Notes: a model not told the origin generated them from the letters alone. A stretch of 64,000 nt of DNA from Streptomyces sp. NBC_00576 (GCF_036345175.1 NZ_CP107780.1:5766001-5830000), one strand, 5' to 3'; positions 49,752-58,989 are shown, numbered from the stretch's first letter. Translations and numbers: made by a program.

Positions 49752-50474
49752 ATGTCCTCAGCGGCCCGCTCCAGCCGAGCCAGGGCTCAGCTGACCCTGA
49801 AGGAGCCCCCGGCCTCCGTCGGGGCGAAGCCCGGCGGGACGATCGCGCAGCTGAACCTGCAGTTCAACCCCTCGACCCTGGAGCTGCGCAAGACCACCGA
49901 GTGGCGGCGCACCCCGTCCCGGATGGCGGGGCAGTCGGCGCTGCCCGAGTTCGTCGGCAGCGGCCCGCGCTCGCTGAGCCTCGAGGTGTTCCTGGACGCC
50001 ACCGCCACCCACGACAACTCCGTGGAACTGGCGGTGGAGAAGCTGATGAAGGGGTGCGTGCCGACCCCGGCCAGCCTGGGCCGCAAGAAGCCGGCCAGCC
50101 CGTGGGTGCGGTTCGAGTGGGGCACGGCGCGGACGACGTCGTTCGACGGGGTGCTCGCCAGCCTGTCGGTGTCGTACACGCTGTTCGACGTGGACGGACA
50201 GCCGCTGCGGGCCACCTGCGCGCTGTCCATCGAGGAGGCGAGCGTCGACCCGGCGGGCCAGAACCCGACGTCCGGCGCGCGCACCGCCCGCAGCACGCAC
50301 ACCGTCGTGACGGGCGACAGCCTGGCCCTGCTGGCCTGGCGGGAGTACGGAGACGCGACCGCCTGGCGGGTCATCGCGGAGGCCAACGACATCGACGACC
50401 CGATGGCTCTCGTACCCGGCACCGAACTGGTGGTGCCGGGGCTGCGTGACGCGGGCGCAGAGGAGGACCAGTGA
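49752..50474 (+). CDS. cis7: LysM baseplate protein (Afp7-like)
   Basis: 240 residues from ATG 49752 with GAAAGGAAG upstream. An N-terminal domain (LNLQFNPSTLELRKTTEWRRTPS, LSLEVFLDATATHDNSVELAVEKLM) and a C-terminal LysM (THTVVTGDSLALLAWREYGDATAWRVIAEAN). In eCIS and contractile phages this protein links tube and spike at the baseplate; the LysM is structural rather than wall-binding. It overlaps the VgrG-like gene by 4 bases. Confidence 0.92.
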   Translation: MSSAARSSRARAQLTLKEPPASVGAKPGGTIAQLNLQFNPSTLELRKTTEWRRTPSRMAGQSALPEFVGSGPRSLSLEVFLDATATHDNSVELAVEKLMKGCVPTPASLGRKKPASPWVRFEWGTARTTSFDGVLASLSVSYTLFDVDGQPLRATCALSIEEASVDPAGQNPTSGARTARSTHTVVTGDSLALLAWREYGDATAWRVIAEANDIDDPMALVPGTELVVPGLRDAGAEEDQ

Positions 50475-52303
50475 CCACACCCGAGGCGCGGGGCGGCCGG
50501 TCGTTCGCGGCCGATCCCATCATCCAGACGCCCGCCGAACTCCCGCAGATCTGGGCCGCCCAGCTGGTGAGCTGTGTGGTCGACGAGAACATGGGCCTGC
50601 CGGACGCGGCGGTCCTCAGCTTCCGCGACCCCGACCACGAGTTCCTGCAGGCGACCGGCATCACCATCGGCACCCCGCTGAAGGTGTCGGTGGTGACCGT
50701 GTCCGGGAAGGCACGCGAGCTGCTGTTCAGCGGCGAGGTGACCGCCCTGGAACTGGACCGGGACGGCACGGGCTCGTTCACGGTCGTGCGCGCCTACTCC
50801 AAGGCGCACCGTCTGCAACGGGGCCGCAAGGTGGTGGCGTACCGGAACATGACGGCGGCGGCGATCGTCCGCAAGGTGGCCGCCGGGGCCGGGCTGGCCT
50901 GCGGGAAGGTCGAGGCCGCGCCGGTCACCTACGACCAGCTGTCGCAGGCGAACGTGTCCGACTGGGACTTCTTGCAGTTCCTGGCGGGGGAGAGCGGCGC
51001 GCAGGTGCAGGTCGACGACAACGGGCTGCTGCAGTTCACCAAGCCGCAGAAGGCGTCCGCCGCGCCGGCGCCGTCGACCTCGGCCACCCGCAACCCCATG
51101 GTGCTGGAGTACGGGCGCAACCTGCTGGCGCTGCGGGCCTCACTGTCGGCCGCGGACGGCGCGCAGCAGGTGGAGGTGCGCGGCTGGGACGTCACCACGA
51201 AGCGGCCACTGGTGGCCCCCAAGGCGTCGGTGAACAGCGAGACGGTGGTGCCGGGGCTGAGCCCGGCGTTCGCCGCCCGGTTCGGCAAGTCGAAGCTGAC
51301 CGTCACTGACACCCCGTACCGCACTCATGCCGAGACGAAGGCGGTCGCGGACGCCACGGCCGCTCAAGTAAGCGCCGGATTCGCCGAGTTGGAGGCAGTG
51401 GTCGAGGGCAACCCCAAGCTGCGGGCGGGCAAACCCGTGGCGCTCGGCAACGTCGGGCAGGCGTTCTCGGGGAAGTACACGGCGACGGCGGTGCGGCACG
51501 TCCTGGAGCCGCACGGCGGATACCGGACGACGGTGTGGGTCAGCGCCAGCCCGGACCGCTCCCTGACCGGCCTGGTGACCGGAGCGAACGCGCCGAGCCG
51601 TGGCCCGCGCATGCCCGGTCTGGCGATCGGTGTGGTGACGGACGTACACGAAGAGGGCGGCGCCCAGACCGGCGCGGTACGGCTGAAGTTCCCCTGGCTG
51701 GACGACACTTACGTCACCGACTGGGTGCGCACCGTGCAGTGGGGCGGCAATGGCGGTGGCGGTGTGTTCAGCCCGGAGGTCAACGACGAGGTCCTGGTCG
51801 GCTTCGAACAGGGCCTGCTGGACAGCCCGTACGTCATCGGCGGGCTCTACAACGGTGTGGACAAGCCGTCGCCGCACGACGCCAAGGTCCCGCTGATCGA
51901 CGAGACCACCGGGAAGGTCAACCGCCGCTCCATCGTGTCGCGTTCGGGGCACCGGATGGAGCTGCTGGACACGAGGGCACCCGGTCGCTCCGGGGTGCGG
52001 CTGACGACCGCCAACGAGCGCCTCGAAGTGTTCCTGGACGACCGGCGGGACCGGATCGAGTTGATCGTGTACGCCCAGAAGGACCGCCGGCGGCCCCTCA
52101 CCTCCGTCGTGCTCGACAAGAAGGGCATCACCCTGGACGCGGGGCGCGGCGACGTGAAGGTGTCAGGCCGGAACGTGGACATCCAGGCCAAGGTCGGGGT
52201 GACGATCGGCGGCCGCAAGGTGAGCGTCAACGGCTCGGCGGACGTCACCGTCGACGGTGGTGCGCTGGCTGTCCTCAAGGGCACGTTCGTCCACATCAAC
52301 TGA
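50471..52303 (+). CDS. cis8: VgrG-like spike protein (Afp8-like)
   Basis: 610 residues. gp27-like N-terminal part (AQLVSCVVDENMGLPDAAVLSFRDPDHEF; YDQLSQANVSDWDFLQFLAGESGAQVQVDDNGLL), then a gp5/OB-fold part (GLAIGVVTDVHEEGGAQTGAVRLKFPWLDDTYVTDWVRTVQWG, EVNDEVLVGFEQGLLDSPYVIGGLYNG) and a C-terminal beta-helix (DVKVSGRNVDIQAKVGVTIGG). Trimer forming the central spike. No extra effector domain is fused. The PAAR gene follows 50 bp later. Confidence 0.95.
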   Translation: MTTPEARGGRSFAADPIIQTPAELPQIWAAQLVSCVVDENMGLPDAAVLSFRDPDHEFLQATGITIGTPLKVSVVTVSGKARELLFSGEVTALELDRDGTGSFTVVRAYSKAHRLQRGRKVVAYRNMTAAAIVRKVAAGAGLACGKVEAAPVTYDQLSQANVSDWDFLQFLAGESGAQVQVDDNGLLQFTKPQKASAAPAPSTSATRNPMVLEYGRNLLALRASLSAADGAQQVEVRGWDVTTKRPLVAPKASVNSETVVPGLSPAFAARFGKSKLTVTDTPYRTHAETKAVADATAAQVSAGFAELEAVVEGNPKLRAGKPVALGNVGQAFSGKYTATAVRHVLEPHGGYRTTVWVSASPDRSLTGLVTGANAPSRGPRMPGLAIGVVTDVHEEGGAQTGAVRLKFPWLDDTYVTDWVRTVQWGGNGGGGVFSPEVNDEVLVGFEQGLLDSPYVIGGLYNGVDKPSPHDAKVPLIDETTGKVNRRSIVSRSGHRMELLDTRAPGRSGVRLTTANERLEVFLDDRRDRIELIVYAQKDRRRPLTSVVLDKKGITLDAGRGDVKVSGRNVDIQAKVGVTIGGRKVSVNGSADVTVDGGALAVLKGTFVHIN

Positions 52304-52353
52304 CCGCTGTCCCCGATGACGACTGTCTCCCCGACACCCACCAAGGAGATCCC

Positions 52354-52671
52354 ATGCCGGCCGCAGCCCGTACCGGTGACCCCACCAACCACGGCGGCGT
52401 GATCGCCACCCCGCCGCCCGGCGCCGCCGCGGCGGTGGCGCGTGTGCTGATCGGCGGCCGTCCCGCAGCCGTCGTGGGCAGCCTGCACACCTGCGTCATG
52501 CCCCCGCACGCGGCCCTGGGACCGGGCAACGTGATCATGCCCAACCCGGCGGGGCTCGCCCGGGGCCAGGTCCTCATCGGCGGGCTGCCTGCCGCGCGGA
52601 TGCGCGACCAGACCACGTGCGGCGCGATGATCTCGGGCGGCGCCCTGAACGTCCTGATCGGGGGCGTGTGA
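52354..52671 (+). CDS. cis10: PAAR-like spike tip (Afp10-like)
   Basis: 105 residues from ATG 52354 with AAGGAG upstream. PAAR pattern: PAAARTGDPTNHGGVI, HTCVMPP, NVIMPNPAGL, TTCGAMI and final NVLIGGV, giving the cone-shaped tip that binds the spike end and a metal. No toxin extension. The stop overlaps a short relic frame (52671-52787) before gp25. Confidence 0.95.
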   Translation: MPAAARTGDPTNHGGVIATPPPGAAAAVARVLIGGRPAAVVGSLHTCVMPPHAALGPGNVIMPNPAGLARGQVLIGGLPAARMRDQTTCGAMISGGALNVLIGGV

Positions 52672-52787
52672 TGAGCGAGCGGTCGAATCGGCGTGACTGT
52701 TCGCACCCGTTGCGGGTCGGGCGCCCCGCGTGCGGTGGCATGGTCCTGCCCGGTGCTCCGAGCGTCCGGATCGGGAGCGTGTCATGA
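52671..52787 (+). pseudogene. Relic frame between PAAR and gp25
   Basis: A 38-codon frame whose start reads like gp25 (MSERS...HPLRVGRPACGGMV against MSDRF...FPLRVGPTGGIGMV) and whose end reads like the PAAR tail (VRIGSVS against VLIGGV). Both borders share the sequence around GCGTGTxATGAGCGA. It looks like the scar of a small tandem duplication. Confidence 0.5.
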
Positions 52788-53206
52788 GCGACCGGTTCAT
52801 CGGCCGCGGCTGGGCGTTCCCGCTGCGGGTCGGGCCGACCGGCGGGATCGGCATGGTCGAACGGGAGCAGGAGATCGAGGAGGCCATCCGCCTGGTCCTC
52901 GGCACCGCGCCCGGTGAGCGCCCCATGCGCCCCGACTTCGGCTGCGGCATCCACGACTACGTCTTCGCGCCCGGCGACGGCGCCACCGCCGGACGTATCG
53001 CACAGCAGGTGCGCGAGGCCCTGGAACGGTGGGAGCCGCGCATCGCGGTGGACGACGTGGTGGTCGCCTTCGACGCCGTCGAGGCCGGGACCCTCTACAT
53101 CGACGTGCACTACACCCTGCGTTCCACCAACGACCAGCGCAACCTGGTCTTTCCCTTCTACACGATCCCCTCCGAGGAGGGGGCCGAGGAATGGGGCGCC
53201 GCCTGA
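52784..53206 (+). CDS. cis9: gp25-like baseplate wedge protein (Afp9-like)
   Basis: 140 residues. gp25 family: GRGWAFPLRVGPTGGIGMVEREQEIEEAIRLVLGTAPGERPMRPDFGCGI contains the EPR-like core (GERPMRP) that joins sheath to baseplate. The C-terminal strand region is LYIDVHYTLRSTNDQRNLVFPFY. It overlaps the relic frame by 4 bases and the next gene by one. Confidence 0.95.
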   Translation: MSDRFIGRGWAFPLRVGPTGGIGMVEREQEIEEAIRLVLGTAPGERPMRPDFGCGIHDYVFAPGDGATAGRIAQQVREALERWEPRIAVDDVVVAFDAVEAGTLYIDVHYTLRSTNDQRNLVFPFYTIPSEEGAEEWGAA

Positions 53207-55167
53207 TGGCCCTGCCCTCCCCCAACCTTGACGACCGGCGGTTCCAGCAACTCGTCGACGAGGCGAAGCGGTACGTGCAGCAGCGCGCCCCGGAGTGGAC
53301 CGACCACAACGTCTCCGACCCGGGCGTCACCCTGATCGAGACGTTCGCCTACCTCGTGGACCAGCTGCTGTACCGGCTGAACCGGGTCCCGGACAAGAAC
53401 TACATCGCTTTCCTGGACCTGCTCGGCATCCGCCTGTTCCCGCCGGCGGCGGCCATGGCCGAGGTCGACTTCTGGCTGTCGGCGCCGCAGCCCGACACGG
53501 TGACACTGACCCCGGGCACCGAGGTGACCACCGCGGGCGGCGAGGCCGACGAGGCCGTGGTGTTCACGACCACCGGCGAACTGCGCATCGTGCCCAGCGA
53601 GTTGACCCGCCTGGTGACCGCGTCCCGGACCGGCGAGCAGAACGACCGGACCGGGGAGCTCGCCGAGGGCCACGACATACCCGCCTTCCAGGCGGCACCC
53701 CAGCCCGGCGACGCGCTGCTGTTCGGCCTGCCGACGGCGGTGCCGCGCTGCATCGTCGCGGTGAACCTGGACAGCCGCGTGGAGGGCATCGGCGTCGACC
53801 CGCGCCAGCCCCCGCTGGTGTGGGAGGCGTGGGACGGCGGCGGCTGGCAGGTGTGCGAGACCGGCGAGGACTCCACCGGCGGCCTGAACCGGCCCGGCGA
53901 GGTCATCGTGTACGTACCGGCCGGACACACGGCGTCGGTGATCGGCGGCACCCGGGCCGGCTGGCTGCGCTGCCGGGTCACCGAGCCGGCGCCGGGCCAG
54001 CCCTTCTACTCGGGGTCCCCGACGGTGCGCGAGGCGGCCGTGTTCACCGTGGGCGGCACCATGGCCGTCGAGCACGCCGAGAGCGAGACCGACGTGCCGC
54101 TCGGCACCTCGGAGGGCGTCGCCGGGCAGACGTTCCGGCTCGGCCGCCCACCGGTCCTCCTCGACGGGGAGCCCCCCGTGGTGGAGGTGTCCTCGGCCGA
54201 GGGCTGGCAGCGCTGGGACGTGGTCGAGCACTTCGGCCGCTCGGGCCCGGCCGACCGCCATGTCCAGGTCGACGCCACCACCGGCGAGTTCACCTTCCCG
54301 CCGGCGCTGCGCGAACCGGACGGCACACTGCGGCAGTGCGGCGCGGTGCCGCCCAAGGGCGCCCAGATCCGGGTGGCCCGCTACCGCACCGGTGGCGGCC
54401 CGGCGGGCAATGTCGCCCGGGGCGCGATCTCCGTACTGCGCAGCTCCGTCCCCTACATCGCACGGGTCGTCAACCGGGAGTCGGCGAGCGGCGGCGCCGC
54501 CGGCGAGACCGTCGCGAACGCCAGACTGCGGGCGCCGGACGCACTGCGCATGCAGGAACGCGCCGTCACCGCCGACGACTACGAGATCATCGCCCGCCAG
54601 GCGGCCCCCTCGGTACGCCGGGTCCGCTGCCTGCCCGCCGCGGAAGGCGCGGGCGCGGTACGCGTCCTGGTCGTGCCCGACGCGGTGGCCGACGAGGCCG
54701 ACGACCGGCTCCGCTTCGAACAGCTCATCCCCTCCGACCAGGTCTTCCGGGCGATCACCACGAGCCTCGACGAACGCCGCCTGATCGGCACCCGCCTGAT
54801 CGTCGAGCCGCCGGTCTACCAGGGCGTCACCGTGGTCGCCCGGCTCGCGGCGGCCCCGGCCGACACCGACCGCGTCCGCGACGCGGCCCTGGCCGCCCTG
54901 TTCCGCCACCTCAACCCGCTGGTCGGCGGCACGGACGGCACCGGCTGGCCCTTCGGACGACCCGTCCAGTACGGCGACGTCTTCGGCGTCCTCCAACGCG
55001 CCACCGGCAACGCGCTGGTCGAGGAGATCCTGCTGTTCCCCGCCGACCCGATCACCGGGCGACGTGGCGCACCGACGGACCGCATCGACGTGGCCGCGGG
55101 CGCGCTGGTCTTCTCGCACCAGCACCAGGTGGTCGTCACGGCCATGGAGCCGGAGGCACGGGGATGA
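53206..55167 (+). CDS. cis11: Baseplate wedge protein, gp6/J-like (Afp11-like)
   Basis: 653 residues from ATG 53206 (TGATG overlap with gp25); an ATG at 53191 is less favoured. It begins LPSPNLDDRRFQQLVDEAKRYVQQRAPEWTDHNVSDPGVTLIETFAYLVDQLLYRLNRV, the usual start of baseplate J-type proteins, and ends with the conserved wing region (PPVYQGVTVVARLAA, VLQRATGNALVEEILLFPADP). It builds the baseplate ring with the next protein. No fibre-binding extension was recognised. Confidence 0.95.
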   Translation: MALPSPNLDDRRFQQLVDEAKRYVQQRAPEWTDHNVSDPGVTLIETFAYLVDQLLYRLNRVPDKNYIAFLDLLGIRLFPPAAAMAEVDFWLSAPQPDTVTLTPGTEVTTAGGEADEAVVFTTTGELRIVPSELTRLVTASRTGEQNDRTGELAEGHDIPAFQAAPQPGDALLFGLPTAVPRCIVAVNLDSRVEGIGVDPRQPPLVWEAWDGGGWQVCETGEDSTGGLNRPGEVIVYVPAGHTASVIGGTRAGWLRCRVTEPAPGQPFYSGSPTVREAAVFTVGGTMAVEHAESETDVPLGTSEGVAGQTFRLGRPPVLLDGEPPVVEVSSAEGWQRWDVVEHFGRSGPADRHVQVDATTGEFTFPPALREPDGTLRQCGAVPPKGAQIRVARYRTGGGPAGNVARGAISVLRSSVPYIARVVNRESASGGAAGETVANARLRAPDALRMQERAVTADDYEIIARQAAPSVRRVRCLPAAEGAGAVRVLVVPDAVADEADDRLRFEQLIPSDQVFRAITTSLDERRLIGTRLIVEPPVYQGVTVVARLAAAPADTDRVRDAALAALFRHLNPLVGGTDGTGWPFGRPVQYGDVFGVLQRATGNALVEEILLFPADPITGRRGAPTDRIDVAAGALVFSHQHQVVVTAMEPEARG

Positions 55168-55736
55168 GCCGCGCGGCCGTGCCCGGTCTGCCGAGCAGAC
55201 ACCCCATCGGCGAGCAACTACCGGCCCTGTACGCCGAGGACGACTTCGCGCAGCGCTTCACCGCCGGACTCGACACCGTCCTCGCCCCGGTGTTCGCGAC
55301 CCTCGACAATCTGCCCGCCTATCTCGACCCCCGGGTGACCCCCGCCGACTTCCTCGCCTGGCTGGCGTCCTGGGTGGGTGTCGCCGACGACCCGCAGTGG
55401 CCGGTGGAACGGCGCCGCGAGGCGGTCGCCCGCGCGGTGGAACTGCACCGGTGGCGCGGTACCCGGCGCGGCATGGTCGAGGCCCTGCGGCTCGCGCTCG
55501 GCGTCCACGCCGAGGTCACCGGGGACGGCGGCGCGGTGTGGTCGAGCACCCCCGGCGCCGACCTGCCGCCGGAGCCCCCCGCCGAGGTCCTGGTCCGCGT
55601 GTGGCCGGACGGGCCGGACGGCGAGGCCCGGGTGGACCCGGCCAGGGTCCAGGAGGTCGTCAGGGCCATGTGCCCGGTGCACACCGTCTGCCGGGTGGAA
55701 CTCCTGCCCGGCCCGCCCATCGACGAAGGGAGGTGA
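55164..55736 (+). CDS. cis12: Baseplate protein, gp7/tail-protein-I-like (Afp12-like)
   Basis: 190 residues, overlapping the previous stop by 4 bases. P2 gpI-like features: LPSRHPIGEQLPALYAEDDFAQRFTAGLDTVLAPVFATLDNLPAYLDPRVTPADFLAWLASWVGV and RWRGTRRGMVEALRLALG. It is much shorter than Afp12, indicating a reduced baseplate as in other Streptomyces CIS. The CisA-like gene starts 4 bp later with a strong binding site. Confidence 0.92.
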   Translation: MSRAAVPGLPSRHPIGEQLPALYAEDDFAQRFTAGLDTVLAPVFATLDNLPAYLDPRVTPADFLAWLASWVGVADDPQWPVERRREAVARAVELHRWRGTRRGMVEALRLALGVHAEVTGDGGAVWSSTPGADLPPEPPAEVLVRVWPDGPDGEARVDPARVQEVVRAMCPVHTVCRVELLPGPPIDEGR

Positions 55737-55740
55737 CGCC

Positions 55741-57207
55741 ATGCGCGCCTGTCCCGCCTGCGGGGCGTCCAACGGCCCCACGGACGACTTCTGCGGCAAC
55801 TGCGGAGCGTACTTGGGGTGGTCGGACAGTACGGGGTCTTCGGGTACGGCGGCCTCGGGTACGGGGTCTTCGAGTGCGTCGCCTTCGAGTGCGTCGCCTT
55901 CGGGTACGCCCGCGGAGCCGCCGGCCCCCGGGACGTCCTCGGCACCCTCGGCCCCGAGCACACCTGCCGAACCCCCGGCCGCGCCGGACGCCCCCCAACC
56001 CGACGCCCCCCAACCCGACGCAGCCCCGTCGGCCGCCACTCCGGCGCCCTCGTCGCCCCCGGCCGAGGAACCGGCGTCCGCCGCACCCGCCCGCGGTTCG
56101 TCGTTGCGCACCCGGCTGACGGGTCGCGGCCGAGGCGAGGAGCGGGGCGCCAGCACGGCGTCGGCCGAGGGCGAAGGCTCCGGGACCACCTCCGGCCGGC
56201 ACGGGGAGACGACAAACCCCGCACCCCGGCCCAGCCCCGCCGACGCCGACGCCGAGCCCTCCGCTCCCGCCCCCCGCACGAGCGCGGCGTCAGCAGCCCC
56301 GGTCACCCCTCCTGCTCCGCCCACTCCACCGGCTCCGGCCCCTCGGAACTCGCCGGCCCCTCAGAACTCGTCGGGCCCCCGGCGCCCGGCCGGCCCCACC
56401 CCCGACACGCCAACTCCCGCCCCCATCCAGCCCATCCAGCCCGTACAGCCCGCGAAGCCGGTGGCCCCGCGCCCGGTCGTACGCCCCGCAGAGGTCCCCG
56501 ACGAGGTGGCAGGCGCCCCCTGCCCCTCCTGCGGCACCCCCAACCCGCCCGGCCGCCGGTTCTGCCGACGTTGCGCGACCGCGCTGAACCCCGCCGCGAA
56601 GCCCGAACCGCTGCCGTGGTGGCGGACCGTGTGGCCGTTCCGCCGTCGGGTGCGGGCGAGTTCGGGCAGGGCGGTGCGACTCCTGGTGATCCTGGCCGTG
56701 GTCGTGGCGCTGTGCGCCGGCGCTCTCCTGCTGCTCCCCGCCGGACGCGCCCTGTTCGAGGACACCCGGGACAAACTGGGCAAGCCCAAGGCCGTGACCC
56801 CGGTGAGCATCAGGGCGAGCGCCCAGGTCCCCGGGCACCCGGCGACGAACACCACGGACGGACTGAGCAACAGCTACTGGGGCGCGCCCGCGCCCGGCGC
56901 CTCGGTGACCTACACCTTCGGCAAGCCGTTCCGGATGGTCGACATCCTCATCACCAACGGCCCGTCCAGGAACCCGGAGGACTACCACAGTCAGGCACGC
57001 GCACTCCAAGTGGACGTGGAGGTGACGACGTCCGACGGCGAGCGGCACAACAAGCAGCTCACCCTCGGCGACAAACCGGGTTTCCAGCCGAACCCCACCG
57101 GGATCAGCGACGTGAAGACGGTACGCCTGACCCTGCGCTCACCCGTCGGCCTGACTCCGGGCCGTCAACTGGCCCTCGCGGAGGTGGAGTTCTTCCAACG
57201 AAGCTGA
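55741..57207 (+). CDS. cisA: CisA-like membrane protein: two zinc ribbons, one TM, discoidin-like domain
   Basis: 488 residues from ATG 55741 with GGGAGGTGA 5 nt upstream. Zinc ribbon 1 at 4-22 (CPACG...CGNCG), a Pro/Ala/Ser-rich disordered stretch to about 255, zinc ribbon 2 near 260-277 (CPSCG...CRRC), a basic WPFRRRVRA segment, a membrane helix near 313-333, then an external F5/8-type (discoidin-like) domain (TNTTDGLSNSYWGAP, TYTFGKPFRMVDILITNG, LALAEVEFFQRS). A protein of this design closes Streptomyces CIS clusters and has been named CisA, linking cytoplasmic particles to the membrane. The symbol is given on that likeness. Confidence 0.82.
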   Translation: MRACPACGASNGPTDDFCGNCGAYLGWSDSTGSSGTAASGTGSSSASPSSASPSGTPAEPPAPGTSSAPSAPSTPAEPPAAPDAPQPDAPQPDAAPSAATPAPSSPPAEEPASAAPARGSSLRTRLTGRGRGEERGASTASAEGEGSGTTSGRHGETTNPAPRPSPADADAEPSAPAPRTSAASAAPVTPPAPPTPPAPAPRNSPAPQNSSGPRRPAGPTPDTPTPAPIQPIQPVQPAKPVAPRPVVRPAEVPDEVAGAPCPSCGTPNPPGRRFCRRCATALNPAAKPEPLPWWRTVWPFRRRVRASSGRAVRLLVILAVVVALCAGALLLLPAGRALFEDTRDKLGKPKAVTPVSIRASAQVPGHPATNTTDGLSNSYWGAPAPGASVTYTFGKPFRMVDILITNGPSRNPEDYHSQARALQVDVEVTTSDGERHNKQLTLGDKPGFQPNPTGISDVKTVRLTLRSPVGLTPGRQLALAEVEFFQRS

Positions 57208-57503
57208 CCCGACGCCAACCGCGAACGGTTCTACGAGGACTGCTCGGCCGGCCCGTCCGTGGCAGGCCGACGGGCGCGGCTCCGGCGGTCGTACTCCGCC
57301 TGGGCCGCCGCCCGCAGCCGTACGTAGAGTGGCCCCGCCTGCCGGTGGCTGTCTCGACTCCGAGGAGGCCCGACAGCGGCTCTGTGCGGAGCGTGCGTCT
57401 GCTTCCCGTCCACTGTCTGAGCCTTCGCGATGCGCCCGCCTTCGCGATGAAGGAGCAGTGAAACCCACTCCTGAATAGCACTTCAAATGGCATGATGGGT
57501 AGC
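57208..57503. other. Intergenic region with possible gene fragment
   Basis: A minus-strand frame at 57231-57413 ends YVRLRAAAQAEYDRRSRARR...; it could be the tail of a lost gene but has no start context. The last 60 bp are A/T richer and precede the antitoxin gene. No clear terminator for the CIS operon was seen. Confidence 0.35.
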
Positions 57504-57782
57504 ATGGCTGATGACGACGACTTCCCCCCCGGTGCCGGTCCCACCAATGGCATCTCCGTCACCTTGACTGCCGGCACCTTGCAGGCAATCCGTGAGCGGG
57601 TCGGCAAGCGTGGAGTCTCGGCGTACCTGGAGAAGGCGGCCCAGCGGCAGATAGAGCGGGACAATCTGGATGAGCTGATCGCCGACTTCGAGACGGTGCA
57701 TGGCCCGGCCGATCCGGAGGCGGTGGCGGCCAAGCGTGCCCGGCTCACGGGCAGTACCGCGGACGCCGGGGCGGCCGCGTGA
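57504..57782 (+). CDS. VapB-like antitoxin
   Basis: 92 residues from ATG 57504 (ATG 57492 also possible). A ribbon-helix-helix-like core (ISVTLTAGTLQAIRERVGKRGVSAYLEKAAQRQIERDNLDELIADFE) followed by a flexible acidic/Ala-rich tail that would wrap the toxin. It overlaps the PIN-domain gene by 4 bases, the usual antitoxin-toxin arrangement. The antitoxin probably represses its own promoter. It is not related to CIS genes and may stabilise the neighbouring region. Confidence 0.8.
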   Translation: MADDDDFPPGAGPTNGISVTLTAGTLQAIRERVGKRGVSAYLEKAAQRQIERDNLDELIADFETVHGPADPEAVAAKRARLTGSTADAGAAA

Positions 57783-58177
57783 CCGGTTGCCTGGTCTTGG
57801 ACAGCGAGGGCCTGGCGAAGGCCGTGCAGCGTGACCGGGAGGTTCACGAGTGGCTTACGGCCGCCCGTGAAGCGGACCTGCCCGTTGTCACGTCCGCGGC
57901 GGTGCTCGTCGAGGTCATCCATCCAAAGATCAACGGCGCCGCCTTGAAGTGGACGCTGTCCCGGCTTCGCGTGGAGCCGGTCACGCAGACGGTCGCGCAC
58001 TCTGCCGCCGCCCTGCTGCGGACCGCCGGGCTCCACGGTCACAAGTACGCCATCGATGCCATGCTGTGCGCGACCGCGCTGCAGCATCCCGGCCGGGTGA
58101 CGATCCTGACCTCGGACGTCGAGGATGTCGGACTGCTCACCGCCGGCCACCCGCGGGTTCAGGCCGAGAAGGTCTGA
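57779..58177 (+). CDS. PIN-domain toxin (VapC-like)
   Basis: 132 residues from GTG 57779. PIN fold with its acidic residues: LVLDSEGLAKAV (Asp), SAAVLVEVIHP (Glu), HKYAIDAMLCATAL (Asp) and ILTSDVEDVGLL (Asp), so the metal site looks intact. VapC toxins are endoribonucleases acting on tRNA or rRNA. Coupled to the antitoxin by a 4-base overlap. Confidence 0.88.
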   Translation: MTGCLVLDSEGLAKAVQRDREVHEWLTAAREADLPVVTSAAVLVEVIHPKINGAALKWTLSRLRVEPVTQTVAHSAAALLRTAGLHGHKYAIDAMLCATALQHPGRVTILTSDVEDVGLLTAGHPRVQAEKV

Positions 58178-58419
58178 ACACGGCGGCTCGCGGACGAAGA
58201 ACTCCCTCGAGACGCTCGGCGCGGAGACGGCATCGCCAAGACCCCGCACGAACTGGGCAACTGTGAGGCGGCACGCGCCATCAGCGCAGACTTGCTGCCG
58301 AGATTCGAGGCCTGGCCGGAAAGGACCACTCGAGCACAGCACGCGCCCGCAGTCGTCTGGCGGAGAACCTCCGGGCGCTCGGGCGTAACGAGGAAGCCGA
58401 TGGATGGACGGGCGATGCG
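58178..58419. other. Intergenic, no supported gene
   Basis: 242 bp after the PIN toxin. One plus frame (CEAARAISADLLPRFEAWPERTTRA) reads like protein but lacks a start; it may be a remnant. Nothing firm. Confidence 0.3.
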
Positions 58420-58989
58420 TCAGCGCACCCCTGCCGCGTCAAGCAGGGTGGTCACCGTGGGCGCGACGAGTCCGGTCAGCTTGTCGGCCTGAATTCCCGC
58501 GCGGGCGCTTGCACCGTCGAAGACCAGGATGAGCTGCCGGGCCAGCAGGTCGGGATCGCTCGCGCCACCCTGTTCGGCCTCGGCACGGAAAAAGGCCGTC
58601 AGGTTCGCTTTGATCTGGTGGGCCACCCGGCTCGCGGGGTGACTCTGATCCTTGAGCTCGATCTGCACGGCCAGGTAACGACAGCCTCGGAAATCAGGCG
58701 TCCCTGCCTGCGATTCCACCTGCGCGAAGACGTGCAGGATCCGCTCGCGGGGTGACCGGCCGTCGTCCGCCGGGGGCAGGAGGCTCGCCACGAAGGCAGC
58801 GGCACGCTCCTTCAGGCTCGCCGCCAGCAGTTCGTCCTTGCTCTCGAACAGCTGGTACATGGAGCGCTTGGACACCCCCGCCGCCTTGCACAGTGCCTCG
58901 ACGCCGATGCCGACACCGTCTCGGTAGGTGAGCGTGGCCGCAGCCTCCAGCAGTCGCTCCCTGGGGCTTGGTTTCATTTCGGTGGTCAT
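58420..58989 (-). CDS. TetR-family repressor
   Basis: 189 residues. TetR helix-turn-helix (SPRERLLEAAATLTYRDGVGIGVEALCKAAGVSKRSMYQLFESKDELL) and a ligand-binding C-terminal half. The palindrome AAACCGATCGGTTT lies 33 bp upstream of its start, and related sites lie before the transporter gene in the same direction upstream, indicating autoregulation and control of the transporter. The ligand is probably a compound exported by it. Confidence 0.92.
   Translation of the reverse strand: MTTEMKPSPRERLLEAAATLTYRDGVGIGVEALCKAAGVSKRSMYQLFESKDELLAASLKERAAAFVASLLPPADDGRSPRERILHVFAQVESQAGTPDFRGCRYLAVQIELKDQSHPASRVAHQIKANLTAFFRAEAEQGGASDPDLLARQLILVFDGASARAGIQADKLTGLVAPTVTTLLDAAGVR

Noticed and set aside
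53158..55125. 655-codon minus-strand frame across the gp6-like gene
   Set aside because: Antisense to a clear baseplate protein.
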